Below, one piece after another: positions 49,801 through 61,394 of a DNA stretch of 64,000 nt; position 1 is the stretch's first letter; each line of letters starts with the position of its first letter. The notes beneath the pieces are model-generated. The model worked only from the letters and a program-made list of their open reading frames with translations. It was not told the DNA's origin and made no database searches. A program made the translations under genes and the position numbers. The DNA comes from Cyprinodon diabolis. Taxonomy: Eukaryota > Chordata > Actinopteri > Cyprinodontiformes > Cyprinodontidae. The stretch is from assembly GCA_030533445.1 (NCBI GenBank), contig CM060076.1, positions 23,174,603 through 23,238,602 of the forward strand. The letters run 5' to 3'.

Positions 49801-52800
49801 ATTAACCTCAAAATGGAAGGAGTGCATAGCAGATTAGTAGAGGCTAATGTTTGTCAAAGAACTGACAGGTGTGCACTAATAGTGATATTACCTTTTCTAC
49901 AAAGCCTACTGGCCCTGAAGTTTGACCTAAAATTGTTATTTAATAAACAAAAAGTGGAGCATTTTAAATAATCAAGTTTAAATTTGCTGTATTCAATTCA
50001 AATCAAAAAATATTTTAATACCAAAAGCGAAATTCCATTTTGCAATAACTCATAGTTTTTTTTATGTTTTGTTTTTTTGGGGGTTTGAATAATATTTTGA
50101 AAACATTTGAAAACCATTTTCCAGTCTTTCAGAGAATTCCTACCACTTGCACTGTTACACGTTTATTACATGTGATACACTGTGAACACAAATTGGAAAA
50201 AACATTTTTAATTCCACAAAAAATAGAAGATGCCTTATTTCCCTTATTTTGGCTTTACTGAACCTCTATCAAGATTCTTCTAAAGAAAATCTAATGCAAC
50301 AAATCCCCTAAAGTCAGCTTATTGTTCAATAGAATCCACCTATGTGTAATTAAAGCTCATAGTAAAGGCCTCGGTTCTGTGAAACCTCAGACTTTAGAGA
50401 CTTCTGATCAATAAAAACATTAAAAGTTAAGGCACCACTGCAAACTAGGGCTGAACGATTGTGCAAAATTATTTTTTTTATTTATTTTAAACCAATATTG
50501 CAACTCTGATTTGATTGCTATTTTCCAAGCATTAGTATGTAGAAGTTTCACTCGAGGGTTTCAGTTCCAGAGTCTATTGTTGCAGGACTTTATTGTAACC
50601 TTTGTGTGAAAAAGTTCTTAATTTTACTGCCATGTCTGGATCTGTGAGGGCTGCTACTGTCTCTTCTTTTCTGTGGGGTGGCAAACCCACTTTAAATTTT
50701 GAATAGTACACCCAAAACATGATTAGCCTTCATTTTCTACTCACCCCCATGCTGAACAACACTCTGGAGTACTTTTTTGATATCTCAAATGCATCTGGAG
50801 ATCTGGGAGGCTTCTTGCTGTCTGCTGACATTCAAATAATGGAGGTCTATGGTGCCCGAGGCAGAAAGGTCCATAAAAGTCCACAAAAAACGTGTCAATA
50901 TTCCTCCATACTGCTCGTCCAATGTATTCCAAGTGTCCTGAGTGGGTAGCGTCCATAATTTACTCGAAACAAAGTCATTTAGAATGTTTTTAGAGCATAA
51001 ACAGTAGTGTATAGGATTTCCTTAAAGCGCGCCTGCGAGTTCACGAGCCTACGGAAACTGCGGCAGACCAAGCCAGATGAAAGTGCGCATTCAGCTCGGT
51101 AAAGAACTCATGCTCTTCCTCAACACTGAAGTCCTCAGACATTTTTCTTTCGTTGTTTCTTTCTTTGCACAGGTAAACAGCACATTTCTTCTTCTAGCTT
51201 GCATTATCAAGAGCAGACGCTGAATGCGCACTTTCATCTGGTTTGGTCTGCCGTGGTTTCCGTAGGCTCGTGAACTCGCAGGCGCGCGCTTTTAGGAAAT
51301 CCTATACACTACTGTTTATGCTCTAAAACATTCTAAATGACTTCGTTTCGAGTAAATTATGGACGCTACCAACTCAGGACACTTGGAATACATTGGACGA
51401 GGAATATTGACACGTTTTTTGTGGACTTTTATAGACCTTTCTGCCTCGGGCACCATAGACCTCCATTATTTGAATGTCAGCAGACAGCAAGAAGCCTCCC
51501 AGATCTCCAGATGCATTTGAGATATCAAAAAAGTACTCCAGAGTGTTGTTCAGCATGGGGGTGAGTAGAAAATGAAGGCTAATCATGTTTTGGGTGTACT
51601 ATTCCTTTAAGCATATTAAAACCACCTAAAGGGTTGGAGGGAAAAAATGGCACACTCAATTTAACTTGTTCCTGCTATATGTAATCAGTGGTGGCTGGTG
51701 GGGTTTTCTCAAAAAGGGGGGCTATAAATTCAAAATAGACGTATACCAAAAACCAATCAAAGGTGTACTAAGTTATCACACCAGTATATTTATATGAATG
51801 CCAACAACAAAAAACAAAACATATAATGTTTTTTGTTGTTGGCATTCATATAAATCACAAACAAAACATCGTTTTGTTTTTATGATGTAATTCAACACTA
51901 AACTGTGTTTATTTAAGAGCAACTATACAAATAAAAAAAAAACCCTAGAAAAAGTACACTATATTATTTTCCATTTTATTTGTGAATCCTAGATTGTTCC
52001 TGCTTCTTTGCCTTTTCTAAAAAGTGCTTTAAATCTGTCATACCTGTCTTCCTTGCTGGGTCAGACCCTGAGATTTGAAAAAGGAAAAGTAGAATAAAGC
52101 GTTAGCCTTGCTAAATGCAGTTAGTCAAGCCTTGTAACTAAACCAGATCCTGGAACAAGATGTACCGTCTGTCTTTATACTTCTGGTTAATACTGATGTT
52201 CGGATCAGGTCCAGATGCTTTTAACTCCTGCTTCTCTTGTTAAGTTTGTTTTTTTTCTCTCTCTCTCTCTTGTTAATTTTTACTTTTCACGAGAGTCTAT
52301 AGCCAAAGATTTTTGCACCCCAGGGCGGAAATAGGTCGCCAATCCGATGACAAACGAACAGCTTTACTCGTCATTAAAATGTAAATATTTATCTTGCACA
52401 TATAAAAAAATATTTGATATATTTTTTAATGTTTTCATCTTATAATTTAATATTTATTTGTTTTTTATGTCTTCAAGTTCATTGTTTGGGTGGGATGTAG
52501 CCCTAGTGCCCTTTATGATCAACCACCACTGTATTTAATGTGACTCAAAGTGGGTGATTTGAAAATTGCATTGTGCTAAATTCCAATTATATTGCAAAAA
52601 AAAAAAAAAATTGCTCATCCCTACTGCAAACTAAACAAAACATAGCCTTCTACAAAAACAGATCATCCAGGAGAGCAGAGGGATGGTCACCTAGCCATCC
52701 AGGAGGGTAACAGAAGCTCTGGGGGAGCTGCAGACATCAACAAAGTTATCTGATCATAAACATATCACTTACCCACACCACAAATAGCTTTTTTATGGAA

Positions 52801-55800
52801 AGATTGTGAAAATAAAGCCTTGATGAGTTCTTGTTGAATGCCACAAGTTGTGCTGAAATGGTTCAGCTCACAGAAAATAGAAAAGAAGGAAACATGCAGA
52901 AAATGCATTTTACTTGTAATCTGTATCGCCATCACAATTTTAAGCAGTAAGGTCCTAATTGCCTGCTTTCTGAAATCATGCAGCTCTAATGGAGACCTTT
53001 GCAGGGCACTCTAAATTTGCTTTATGACACAACAGTCAGGATCAGAAGGAGAACTTCTCATTAACTATCTTGTTACTTTTTAACCATCAAGCTCACTTCT
53101 TTGTCCAGTTTCCTCTCTAAGGGCATCTCGGATTCTCCATGTTAATTCTTACTTTTTCAAATAAAGTTATTTCCTGTCATCTGACCTTCTACACATTACA
53201 TCTATAAATCCCCTCGGAGACATGTTGCATTGACATCTACTAAGGTAGTCATCAGAATGCGTGCAACTTGGAAACTATCCACACCTTTTTATGGATGCCG
53301 TATATCTTCTACAGCACCTGTACATAAACATACACAGACCTGTACAGACAAAAAGCACCATTTACTTTAATATTTACATTTATCCTTGCAGGTGTGATAG
53401 CCGTGACCTTTGTTTTTAACCATAACACCAAAGCTCTGATAGCCACTGCCCTGTAGGGCTGGTTTGACGGGTTCTTTCTCACAAACGTGTGCCGCATTAT
53501 GCGGACGCTGTGACACCGTGACTTAATGTGTTCAGTCTCAAATAACAGTTTGCATCAACGGTATGAAACAAACTAGGTCAACGAACTTGCTGTAAAGGAT
53601 ACGGAATAATATCCAGGTGTTGATGCATTTCTGAATTACAGTTTTGATTCCTGGAAACGTACTTTTATTTTGAGGATCCAATTATAGGAAATCTGCAGGA
53701 TTTAATGTTGACTATAATTATTTAACCTAAGGTAACCTCCACTGTAGCTTTACAGTTCACACAAGAATGAAGGGAAGTTATTTTTAGCTACTGACTCCTT
53801 AAAATTGATCTAAATCCACATTCCCATTACTTTCCAAACTAAAATGAATCCCTTGATAATTCACCACCTCAACACTAATGACATCCAGCAGTTTTTATCT
53901 AGATGAATTAATCCATTACATACTACCAAGAAATGTTGTCCCACTTTCATTTGCAGCATTGGGTCAGTTCATTCAGTTTTTTAAGCATATTATTAAGCAT
54001 ATGCCTTGGCTTTGAGTTATTGCAACACTAGTTTGGTGAGATTTCCAATTGAGTTTAGAATCCTTCCCCTTTTTAATTTCCTCATATGTTACCTTAGATC
54101 ATTACTCTGTTAGCCAGTGGAGCTCATAGCATTTCACTTGAATCTTATTGACAGTTGTTTAATGACATACAGCTTAGAAAACATGAGTTGAAGATCAATA
54201 GTATAATTTACAGAACAAAAAAAAAAAAAACAGAAATTGGAAACAAATCAGAAAAAATTAAAACAATAAAAAACACCTAAGAGGTCTGCTGTTTCAGGTA
54301 AATTAAAATAATCCAAGGTATAGTCGAGCATTTTCGTAATTTTTTTAAAAGACCCACCCTCTCCACTTAAAAAAAAAAAAATGCACATGCAGAACCCTGA
54401 GGGAACGTCTATTAAATACTTGCAAGAGCATGCACAAGCTCACTTTCTATTCGTGCACGCTCTAGGAAAAAGTTACTGTTTGCATCGCTCATACAAGCCT
54501 ACTTTCCAAAAGAAGATTTGCAATTTTTCCACTATGTCAGACTCAGCACCGGTAAAGCCGGGCACACACTATACGATTTTATATGCCCTTTTCAGGCCAA
54601 TTCTTGTGCAAGAATTTTTCGATCAGGCCTACTTTCAGCCTTGTCGTGCATTGTGTAGTGTACAGGGGGTAACGAGGGGCGATCAGCCTCTAACGACCAC
54701 CTCCCGATCAGGAATCGTAAAGTTTGGAGGAAATCATGTTTGAAATTCAGTTGGCCATCGTAGGGTCACATCAGAGCGTCGGGCCGCACAGTGTGAGAAC
54801 ACGCATGGTGAGCTGTGAACTTTTAAACCCTGCGGTTTTGTCGTACAGTTTGAGCTGTAGTTGAGTAAGTGGTACAGCCTTACATGAACATATCACCAGA
54901 ATGATTGACAATTAGGAGAACCACTTATTTAGATGATCCACCCGGAAAGAGAAAATCCTCCACTATACCTTTAAGTAATTGATTATTTTGACTTTGTTCT
55001 TTTCTTCTTCTTTTTTTTTTTTTTTTACAAAGGTATTCAAATATATTTTAATAACTAATTTTAAAGTTATAAAAAGAGGGTATTTTTTTCCTGCCAAATC
55101 ATTTTATCTAAAGAACTATTTCCCAAAACAACGATTTAATTCATTGTGTATCTTCCATTAGTTGTTAAATTTGGATTAGTGACTAGAAGAAGCATTTCAA
55201 ATTTGAACTGAAAGATTTGTTTTATTTTTACGGTAGAAACAGCTTTGGAAGTGGAACCAGAAAAAAGCCAATCAACTAAAATATGCTCATTGGTTTCATC
55301 CTCACATCCTCTAAATGAACACAGTGGAGTTCATAGCTGCTTTAATGAAGTTCTGGCTGTCCCTATATTGATATGACGTGTTTGGATTTTAATCAAAGCA
55401 AGCAGGGTTCATATAAGACAATCACCTTTATCATAGTGTTTTTAGTCTGAAATGTTGATTAAAAAGCTGAAAGAAGGCTGCTTTTTTTCTTCTTGCTCTC
55501 AATCTATATCTATTCAAGCTAAAAACTGCAATGTGATGAGCTTTAACATCTGATGTGCAAAAAGGTCCAAAATGGAAATACTGCATGTTATCCAACTGTG
55601 GGGAAAAAATTGCAAAATTGTTATTCCTCAAAGGATTGGTAGCAATATTTAGTGATTTTCATCTTTAACTGATGTATAATATTTTATCACTCCCGTACTT
55701 TTGAAAAATACAACCCCCATCATAATTGATAATAACCATTAGTTGGTAAAGCTGCTTCTCTTTAAGTTCTGACAGTCTTGTTATTGTGTTACCACCCACC

Positions 55801-58800
55801 TGTATGTGTTTGACTAACAAATTGACCAGAGTTGCTGATTATAAACTAATCATCAGCAACTAACTTCTTCCCTAATAAGTAATGGCAGTGATGAAGCTGT
55901 TGGGCTTTAGGATATCAGATCTTGTACTCTCCCTAAATATTCCTCCAGCACCCAGAGGCTTGAAAACAGCAGGGATTTTGCAACTTTGATTTGTTGCAAC
56001 AAGATTTTATTTCTCCACAAAGCCCCATCTTACTCCACATACTGCACACCAAGCCTATGTGCTAAAATCAGCTTGTGGTGCATTAACGAGAATAAGAAAA
56101 AAAACCGTCCAGGCAAACATATTAACGGCTCCTTTCTTTCTTAGTTTGCGTATCAGATGGAGCACTTTGCGCTGCAGCTGTACACTCAGGACCTGTTATC
56201 AAAGTAACATGACTGAGGACAAAATCTACTTGAAATGAATGACTGACTAAACAGTTTTATGCAAACCGATCAAAGCGGATTAGAGCTAGGGTTGCAACTT
56301 TCAGGCAGCCTGAGTGATTTGGGAAGCTGCATAAATGTTTATTAAACCTGGGAAAGTGTTTGGAAGATACCATCTCATGAAAGAGGGAGAAAAAAATGAT
56401 GGGAATTAGTCCAGAATAGAACTGGACCCTCATTTTTTTGTTTGTTAAATTGCATAAGCACCAGATGGTGCAGCTCTGACTGAAAGAAAACAGTTTGAAG
56501 GTGGGATATAAAAAGCTTTCACAGTTTATAAAGCCTGCTGTTACATAAACTATTTGAGCTTTTATTATTCTTTTTTTTCGGTTTTGTTGACCTAGATTCC
56601 CCGAAAAAGGTCTTAATCACAAGACAAAGAGACCTTAGGGTGCTGACTTCTGGCATTTTAGTTAACTCGCATGTGCTCCTCTTGTTAGTTTATCTTGAAG
56701 AGTTTAGGTTTGACTTTTAATCTAGATATTATAAACATGTGGGGTCAGCTCCTGGTGCATTTCCCAGAACTGTGAGCCGGACCTAAATTCCTCTGAGATG
56801 CTAAATATAGTGCATGGAAGCACGACAAAGAAGAACGTGCTTTAAGACTCATCAACCAGCTGCTGAATATTTCCCAGCAGTAACTGTTTCTAAGGCAGGG
56901 TTTCGCTGTTCTACAAAGCTGGTGTCCCACACTGGAAAAGAAGAGGACCTACAGTATTAATCCATCACAAAGAGAATCTGGTGAAAGTCCCTCCAAAAAT
57001 CTCTGAGAACTAAGAAGGAAATGTTATTCACTCTGCTTTCAATTTCACCCTTTCATTGTTCTCATGTATTGATTTGCTGAGAGGTATGCTTAATGCTCTT
57101 GACCTCCAGTCTGGAAACATAGCCTGCTCCAGAGAAGATTAGGTTTCCAGCATGGTAACCATGGCGACAAACCCAGAGAGGAAGTGAACCAGCGTTGTCA
57201 AACTTAATTTAAGAACCTACAGTTAGCAAGCCAGTAATCCTGCTTTTAGTAAATATACCGTCTGAAAATGTGAAATCTTTTTCAAAATATAGAAGATTTC
57301 ACATTATGACAGTTGACTTTTATATCTCTGCTTCTTTCTGGATCTCTGCTTCTGTCTCCTTGAACCCCAGTCGGCCTCGGCGGATGGCTGCTCACACTGA
57401 GCCTGCTTCTGCTTTAGGTTTCTTCAGGTTAAAAGGGAGTTTTTCCTCTCTACTGTCGCTATAAGCATGCTTAGGGATTGCCTTCAAGTCAATGAATCGA
57501 TGCAATAAGCTAGTTTTCCTTAGATAGAAAACTTTAAATCAATTTGACTGTATGATCTGATTGAATTGTATGGTGCCTTGAGATGACGTGTTGTGAATTG
57601 GTGCTTTATAAATAAACTGAATTGAATAGACTGGTGCATAAAAATGAAGCCTTTCAAGTGTTGAAATTATGATTACAGCAACCAAAAACTTAAAAAAATA
57701 CTCTCTCTAAAACATATATACTATTTTACATTAGATCAATTTATTTAAACAAGTACTTCAAATCTGAAATTGTAGCCCATTGAAAAGTCTTATGGAACAA
57801 TTCCTTTATCAGAGTAGTATGGCATAGAGGTGATAGGCCTGTGGAGCTACTGAAATGCTGAGGAAGCCCGGTTGTAATGATTAGGGCTGAAAAATTAAGC
57901 CAAAAATAAAAATTTTTATTATTTTCAAGCAATATTGGGATTTTCCTTTATAAAAGCACAACTATGTCGGCCTTTCTTTTTTTAGCGTTTTTATTGTCAT
58001 TACACTGTCACGAGTACAGTGCAACAAAATGAACTCTCTGCATTTAACCCATCCCCTTGGTTAGCAGTGGACTGCCATTGTGCAGCACAGTGTGGGATTA
58101 AGTGTCTTTCCTTAAGCAGCCAGAGTAGCAGTCTGTGGGAGTGGGACTTCAACTCACAAACTCAGGATTGCAAGCTCTATGCCCTAACAACTAGGCCACC
58201 ACTCCCCTTTACTCCAAGGTTTTTTTTTTCATAAGCCTGACAGCCTGCTTGTCCAGAATCCAGTGCTGCGGGACTTTGCTGTAACATTTAAATGAAAAAT
58301 CTCTTACTTCTTCTACAATGCATAGATCTAGGAGCTAGCTGCCACCTTGTTCCCTTTTGCGCGAGGTGGCAGTCCTTTCCGTCCCTGAGGAGGCAGTCAT
58401 CATATCACCGCCAGCTAAGGGAGAAATTTAGTGTCCTAACCTTGTTAGATCTATTGTGACTAAAACTCAGTGCCTTTGCGTTTTGAAAATTGCGTTTCTC
58501 CAAATTGTGATTATATTGCAAATGGAATTAATCGCTCATCCCTTGTAATGATTCTATAGTCATTTTAGCAGCATTGCTAAGCTTGGCAATAAGGAGCATA
58601 AGTATAGCTAAAAAAAATAAGCAAAAAAAAGCAAGAGTGATCTAAAATTTTCTGTAAAATTGCTATGCTGACTTTAGAGCTGACAAAAACCAACTCATTA
58701 CTGAAACTTCAAGGAATATGGACTCTTGGACCTTCATTTGCTAAATGAATAAAAAATACCTTAATCTACAAAAGAGAACAGTATCTCCTTATACCCAAGG

Positions 58801-60187
58801 TGAAACACTTTTTAATTTTGATTTGACTCAGAAGGCAGTTTAACTCAAGGATATTGACATATTTGCACATATCTGTGATACATATATGTGGTAGCTCATA
58901 AAAAAATTCTTGAATGCAGTTTTCCTCACAGTCAACTCAAAGGTCCTCACTTTTCCTTTTTAATCTATTTTCTATAAATATGTAGGGCAATATGTGGTCA
59001 GTCAGCTGATGGATTTATTTAATAAATTATTTTCTAATTTTAGTATGACAGGATTGAATTAATAGACTTTATGTGATGTTTTGTTTTTGGATATGCCTGT
59101 AAGCAAGTGTGTAGAATAAATGTTAGGCATAGAGCAGCATTGATGTAAAGAAAAGAGGGGGGGGGGGGAAACCTCTGCTGACACCAACCTGGGAGCTGAC
59201 GTAGAGCTGCAGACACTCGTCACACACGGCCTTCCCGCAGCAGGGCAGGGGTGCGCTGGTTTTCTCCTCCAGGCACACCCGACAACACTTCATCCCATTC
59301 TCCTCACCGGCCTGCACCCGCTCCAAGCGGTGGGACATGTCTCCAAACGGGTCCACCAGGTCATCCAGCGTGTACATCGCCTGTTCGATGCCCATTCCCC
59401 CAACATTTACCGCCTCCACTTCCGTTCCTGTCTCCCCTGATAAAGCAGCGTCATCGTGGCGGTCCGTGATTTCAGCGTCTGTCCGTTGAGATTCGTTGGC
59501 AATGCAGTAAACCGTACAATAGACGTGCTCTTTGGCACTACAGGACTCAACTACAGTCACCGTGTTGCTTTCATCCTCAGCTCTAAGATGGCGTTTATCA
59601 CTAACAGTTAAGAGTTTAACTCCTGTAACATCTGAAGTCAAGTCAATAGAGGGTGGTTCGTTTTTATCACCAGGTTCCCCCGTTTCAACATCCGACTTTT
59701 GACGCTCACCACTTTGTACTCTACGTACTCCCTTAGAGATGTTAATACTAGTTTCTCCGCCTGTTCCATGTTCCACTCCGTACTGCATCCGGTTTTTTGT
59801 ACTTAAACAGAGAGAAGATGACTTGTTATCTCCGAAATTCCTTCTCAGAACCTCCACGGCGCTCGCCCTCCTCCTCCTGGCTGCTCCGACTCCTCCGCTG
59901 TTGCAGTTGTTGTTGTTGTTGCCCTCTGCATCCCTCTCTCTCTCGCCACTTTTCTTCCCCGTCCTCCCGATGACACCATCGAGGGACAACCGGGAGTTTG
60001 ACCGGATGACAGGTCGGTTCAGGTCCACAAACTGCAGGTGAGCTTCACCTTCTGTGATGGAAGTTCCAGTTGGATGGTTGTGGGACGATTTCTCCCTTCC
60101 CTCTTCCAAATTGCTCATAAAGATCGGCATCTCCCGGGCGTCAGCTATCGGTTCGTCATCTTCCATCCCCGATTTAGCTCTCCCCAT
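40827..60187 (-). CDS. rnf217: E3 ubiquitin-protein ligase RNF217 (RBR type, membrane-anchored), seven exons, one-base frameshift in exon 6
   Basis: Coding exons in gene order are 59189-60187, 49431-49652, 46816-46980, 46568-46665, 46380-46483, 42231-42301 and 40827-40909. A TAA lies directly before the ATG, fixing the start. The N-terminal 300 residues are low-complexity and polar. RING1 begins at about residue 302 (CRVCLEEKTSAPLPCCGKAV) and continues in exon 2. The IBR follows (CPQC; CSSCQFVWCFKC) and then RING2 (CPRCKIHIQRTEGCDHMTC), with the presumed catalytic Cys at about 471 in EGCDHM. RBR ligases pass ubiquitin through this Cys. After RLIRGSVC comes a hydrophobic segment (KVLIAPLVLLLVIVL) that anchors the protein. 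Exon 6 is 71 bases where 72 are needed, so the frame hits TGA at 42234-42236, although exon 7 (LFVFPVYYVCKRRKK) is conserved. All other exons are clean. Without the shift the product would be about 580 residues. Confidence 0.93.
42600..42850 (+). pseudogene. Tc1-like transposase relic in rnf217 intron 5
   Basis: Fragments in order on the plus strand correspond to GFGSTMVWG, then FQQDTDTKQS (the FQQDNDPKH motif) and LNPIES. This is the order of the second Asp and the Glu region of a DD34E transposase. Stops and frameshifts intervene. Confidence 0.65.
42875..43405 (+). pseudogene. L2-type LINE 3' ORF fragment, degenerate copy
   Basis: It is nearly the same sequence as 48236-48770 but with several small deletions and stops (for example 'gatctagaac' for 'gatccagaac'). 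It lies directly after the Tc1 relic and in the same orientation. It derives from the reverse-transcriptase C-terminal region of an L2-clade LINE. Confidence 0.75.
45273..46027 (+). mobile_element. Internally deleted pogo/Tigger-like element
   Basis: The ends CCGTATTTTCGCGACTATAA and (reverse) CCATATTTTCACGACCATAA form inverted termini flanked by TA. The plus strand keeps an N-terminal helix-turn-helix trace (KRHAYEAQFEV) and a C-terminal trace (GWIVDAW, VRAFAKAGI, then an acidic tail SESEDDDFDGFD). These are the two ends of a pogo-type DDE protein with the catalytic middle removed. It lies in rnf217 intron 5. The superfamily assignment is from memory of the family and is moderately sure. Confidence 0.75.
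48236..48996 (+). mobile_element. L2-type LINE 3' end with long open C-terminal frame
   Basis: An open frame of 168 residues (48255-48761) carries KWIRQLQLIQNAAARVLT, SLHWLPVSQRI, LLVYKSLNGLAP and a terminal SFKSRLKTHLFR, the hallmark C-terminal region of fish L2/Maui-like reverse transcriptases. The 3' end reads 'gtgctatacaaataaatttg' and closes in (CCTTG)n, the short tandem tail used by L2 elements. It is 5' truncated, as usual for LINE insertions. Confidence 0.85.
50692..51610. mobile_element. Long-palindrome transposon flanked by TTAA
   Basis: Arms at 50702-51095 and 51219-51606 are near-identical reverse complements of about 390 bases with a spacer of about 120 bases. Termini read AATAGTACACCC and GGGTGTACTATT. 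TTAA occurs just outside on each side (50692-50695 and 51607-51610), which suggests a TTAA-targeting superfamily (piggyBac or Kolobok type). No transposase is encoded. The palindrome explains why the same short open frame is found on both strands. Confidence 0.85.
51686..52531. mobile_element. Second nested non-autonomous hAT-like element
   Basis: The ends CAGTGGTGGCTG and CAACCACCACTG are inverted repeats. The flanking 8-mers TATGTAAT (51678-51685) and TATTTAAT (52532-52539) match at 7 of 8 positions. The element has no coding frame and contains a 28-base perfect hairpin. Confidence 0.8.
51788..51855. repeat. Perfect 28-base hairpin
   Basis: Arms 51788-51815 and 51828-51855 are exact reverse complements (ATTTATATGAATGCCAACAA and on) around a 12-base AT-rich loop. 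Confidence 0.95.
52632..57334. other. rnf217: Middle of rnf217 intron 1
   Basis: No exon is recognised. A GC-richer block at about 54551-54870 starting 'gccgggcacacactatacga' looks like one half of a DNA transposon of fish, but its other end is not seen. The remainder shows only simple AT-rich sequence. Confidence 0.45.
57335..57630 (+). mobile_element. L2-type LINE 3' UTR
   Basis: It contains 'ggcggatggctgctcacact', 'aaaagggagtttttcctctc' and the end 'ggtgctttataaataaactg' with 'aattgaat'. This is a very common 3' UTR of fish L2 elements. It is 5' truncated and non-coding, and related to the reverse copy at 21465-21600. Confidence 0.8.
57883..58544. mobile_element. Non-autonomous hAT-like element interrupted by a SINE
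   Basis: It begins TAGGGCTGAAAAATTAAG and ends ATCGCTCATCCCTT, with a perfect 8-base duplication GTAATGAT (57875-57882 and 58545-58552). It is the same family as the outer element at 50446-52623. A tRNA-type SINE sits inside. Confidence 0.88.
57983..58207 (-). mobile_element. tRNA-headed SINE, full length, reverse orientation
   Basis: On the minus strand it opens with 'gtggcctagttgttagggc' (box A region) and 'gtttgtgagttgaagtccc' (box B region), then the shared body, and ends 'gtgtaatgacaataaaaac'. It is the same family as 14898-15118. Confidence 0.8.
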
Positions 60188-60310
60188 TTAGAGAGCAGGT
60201 CTTCCACCAGCAGGACCTCTTCTGTCGGCCTTCCTCTGCTCCTCCAACTCCCTGTACCAAAACAAAACAAAGCGAACAGCAGCTTCCCGGTGCTGACGTA
60301 AGCACAGAGG
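60188..60310 (-). promoter_or_regulatory. rnf217: 5' UTR and proximal promoter of rnf217
   Basis: This moderately GC-rich stretch immediately precedes the start codon. It contains TGACGTAA (60294-60301), a CRE/ATF-type site. No TATA box is evident. The transcription start is not determined. Confidence 0.45.
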
Positions 60311-60392
60311 AGAGCACTGATAGGCTGATGGGAAACCTAGTGGTGGAGAGAAGGGATGCTGCTACTGTACAGCAGAGGAGCTCAAACGATCT

Positions 60393-60396
<4 letters not shown>

Positions 60397-60428
<32 letters not shown>
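60397..60428. repeat. Poly-C tract of 32 bases upstream of rnf217
   Basis: An unbroken run of 32 C (32 G on the rnf217 sense strand) lies about 210 bases upstream of the start codon. A second homopolymer of 12 G (plus strand) occurs at 59157-59168, 20 bases past the exon 1 donor. Such runs can form G-quadruplexes and are prone to length error in assemblies. Confidence 0.9.
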
Positions 60429-60431
<3 letters not shown>

Positions 60432-60439
60432 TTAGACTA

Positions 60440-60655
60440 TAATCTCAGAAGTCTGACTTTTTTCTCCTAATTATTTTTTTCTTAGAATTCTGCCTTTAAT
60501 CTCAGAATTCATACTTTTTTCTCAGAATTCTCTCTCTCTACATATATGTATGTATGTATGTATGTATATATATATATATATATATATATAGAATACTGAC
60601 TCTTTTCTCAGAATTTCTGAGTTTAATATCAGAATTCTCACTTTTTTCCCATATT
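60440..60655. repeat. Degenerate minisatellite with (GTAT)n/(TA)n core
   Basis: Variants of 'tcagaattctgacttttttc' repeat several times on either side of a (GTAT)n then (TA)n microsatellite at 60548-60590. Confidence 0.7.
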
Positions 60656-60789
60656 AAACTAAAATAAATTTTAAAAATCAGGAAACTTTTTTAAAATTTT
60701 TCACTGGCCCTAATCATCTTCCGTAACATTTAAATATCAACTCAGTGGAAAAAAACATCAAGATCACCAGAGAAGATGCCTACCTATCA

Positions 60790-61100
60790 GATAGCAAAAG
60801 GTTCCTAAAAGAAGATTTTTTTTTTTTTTGCTAAATTAAACCAGGTGAAACTAAAACTTTGCCACTTGAGAAATTCTGGATAGAGCCTATTGTTGAACAA
60901 AAAAAGTTTTAAATCTGAAATGCAAAATATTGATTTTTTTTTCTTTGGTATATTTAGTGCTCTAAGAATGTTACTCTTTAATTTAAAGGCATGTTTTAGT
61001 CTCTATACTCCAGTTAGTTATTAATCAATTACTAAATTAATTGACGATTGTTTCAATAATCTGTTAATCACGGTTATTCCAATAAATGGTTTCAGCCCTA
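60790..61100. mobile_element. Truncated copy of the hAT-like family seen at 5090 and 11153
   Basis: It shares 'ccaggtgaaactaaaacttt' with the reverse of the other copies and ends TTCAGCCCTA at 61100. The opposite terminus is missing. Confidence 0.6.
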
Positions 61101-61394
61101 AACCCCATAAGATTTTCTCTAAACACAACAAACAAAAACAACTCGCACAGAAAAAAAATGTTAATTTCAAAGACAGAGCACTCAAACCAAAGCTGAGCGG
61201 CCTTGTTTATGCAGTGCAGTGCAGCAAGGACTGTTTAACACTCCTTCAATGGAGAAACCAAACAACAACTACGCAAACACATGTCACAGCACAGGAGAGC
61301 TAGCAGTTCTGGGCAAGATCCAGCTACACTTGCACTTCAATAGCTAAGGACACACCTTTGAATACAAAAACATTCAGATTATGGTCGGAGAGGG

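Larger units (their letters stand above)
50446..52623. mobile_element. hAT-type element carrying two nested transposons
   Basis: The outer ends are TAGGGCTGAACGATTGTG and 'attgctcatcccta', bounded by a perfect 8-base duplication CTGCAAAC (50438-50445 and 52624-52631). Once the inner insertions are removed the element is only a few hundred bases and non-coding. The same family recurs at 57883-58544. Everything lies in rnf217 intron 1. Confidence 0.9.

Noticed and set aside
50719..51586. Same 70-residue frame on both strands
   Set aside because: It is not a duplicated gene; it is the two arms of a palindromic transposon.
59251..60041. Plus-strand open frames over the first rnf217 exon
   Set aside because: They are shadows of the GC-rich coding exon on the other strand.
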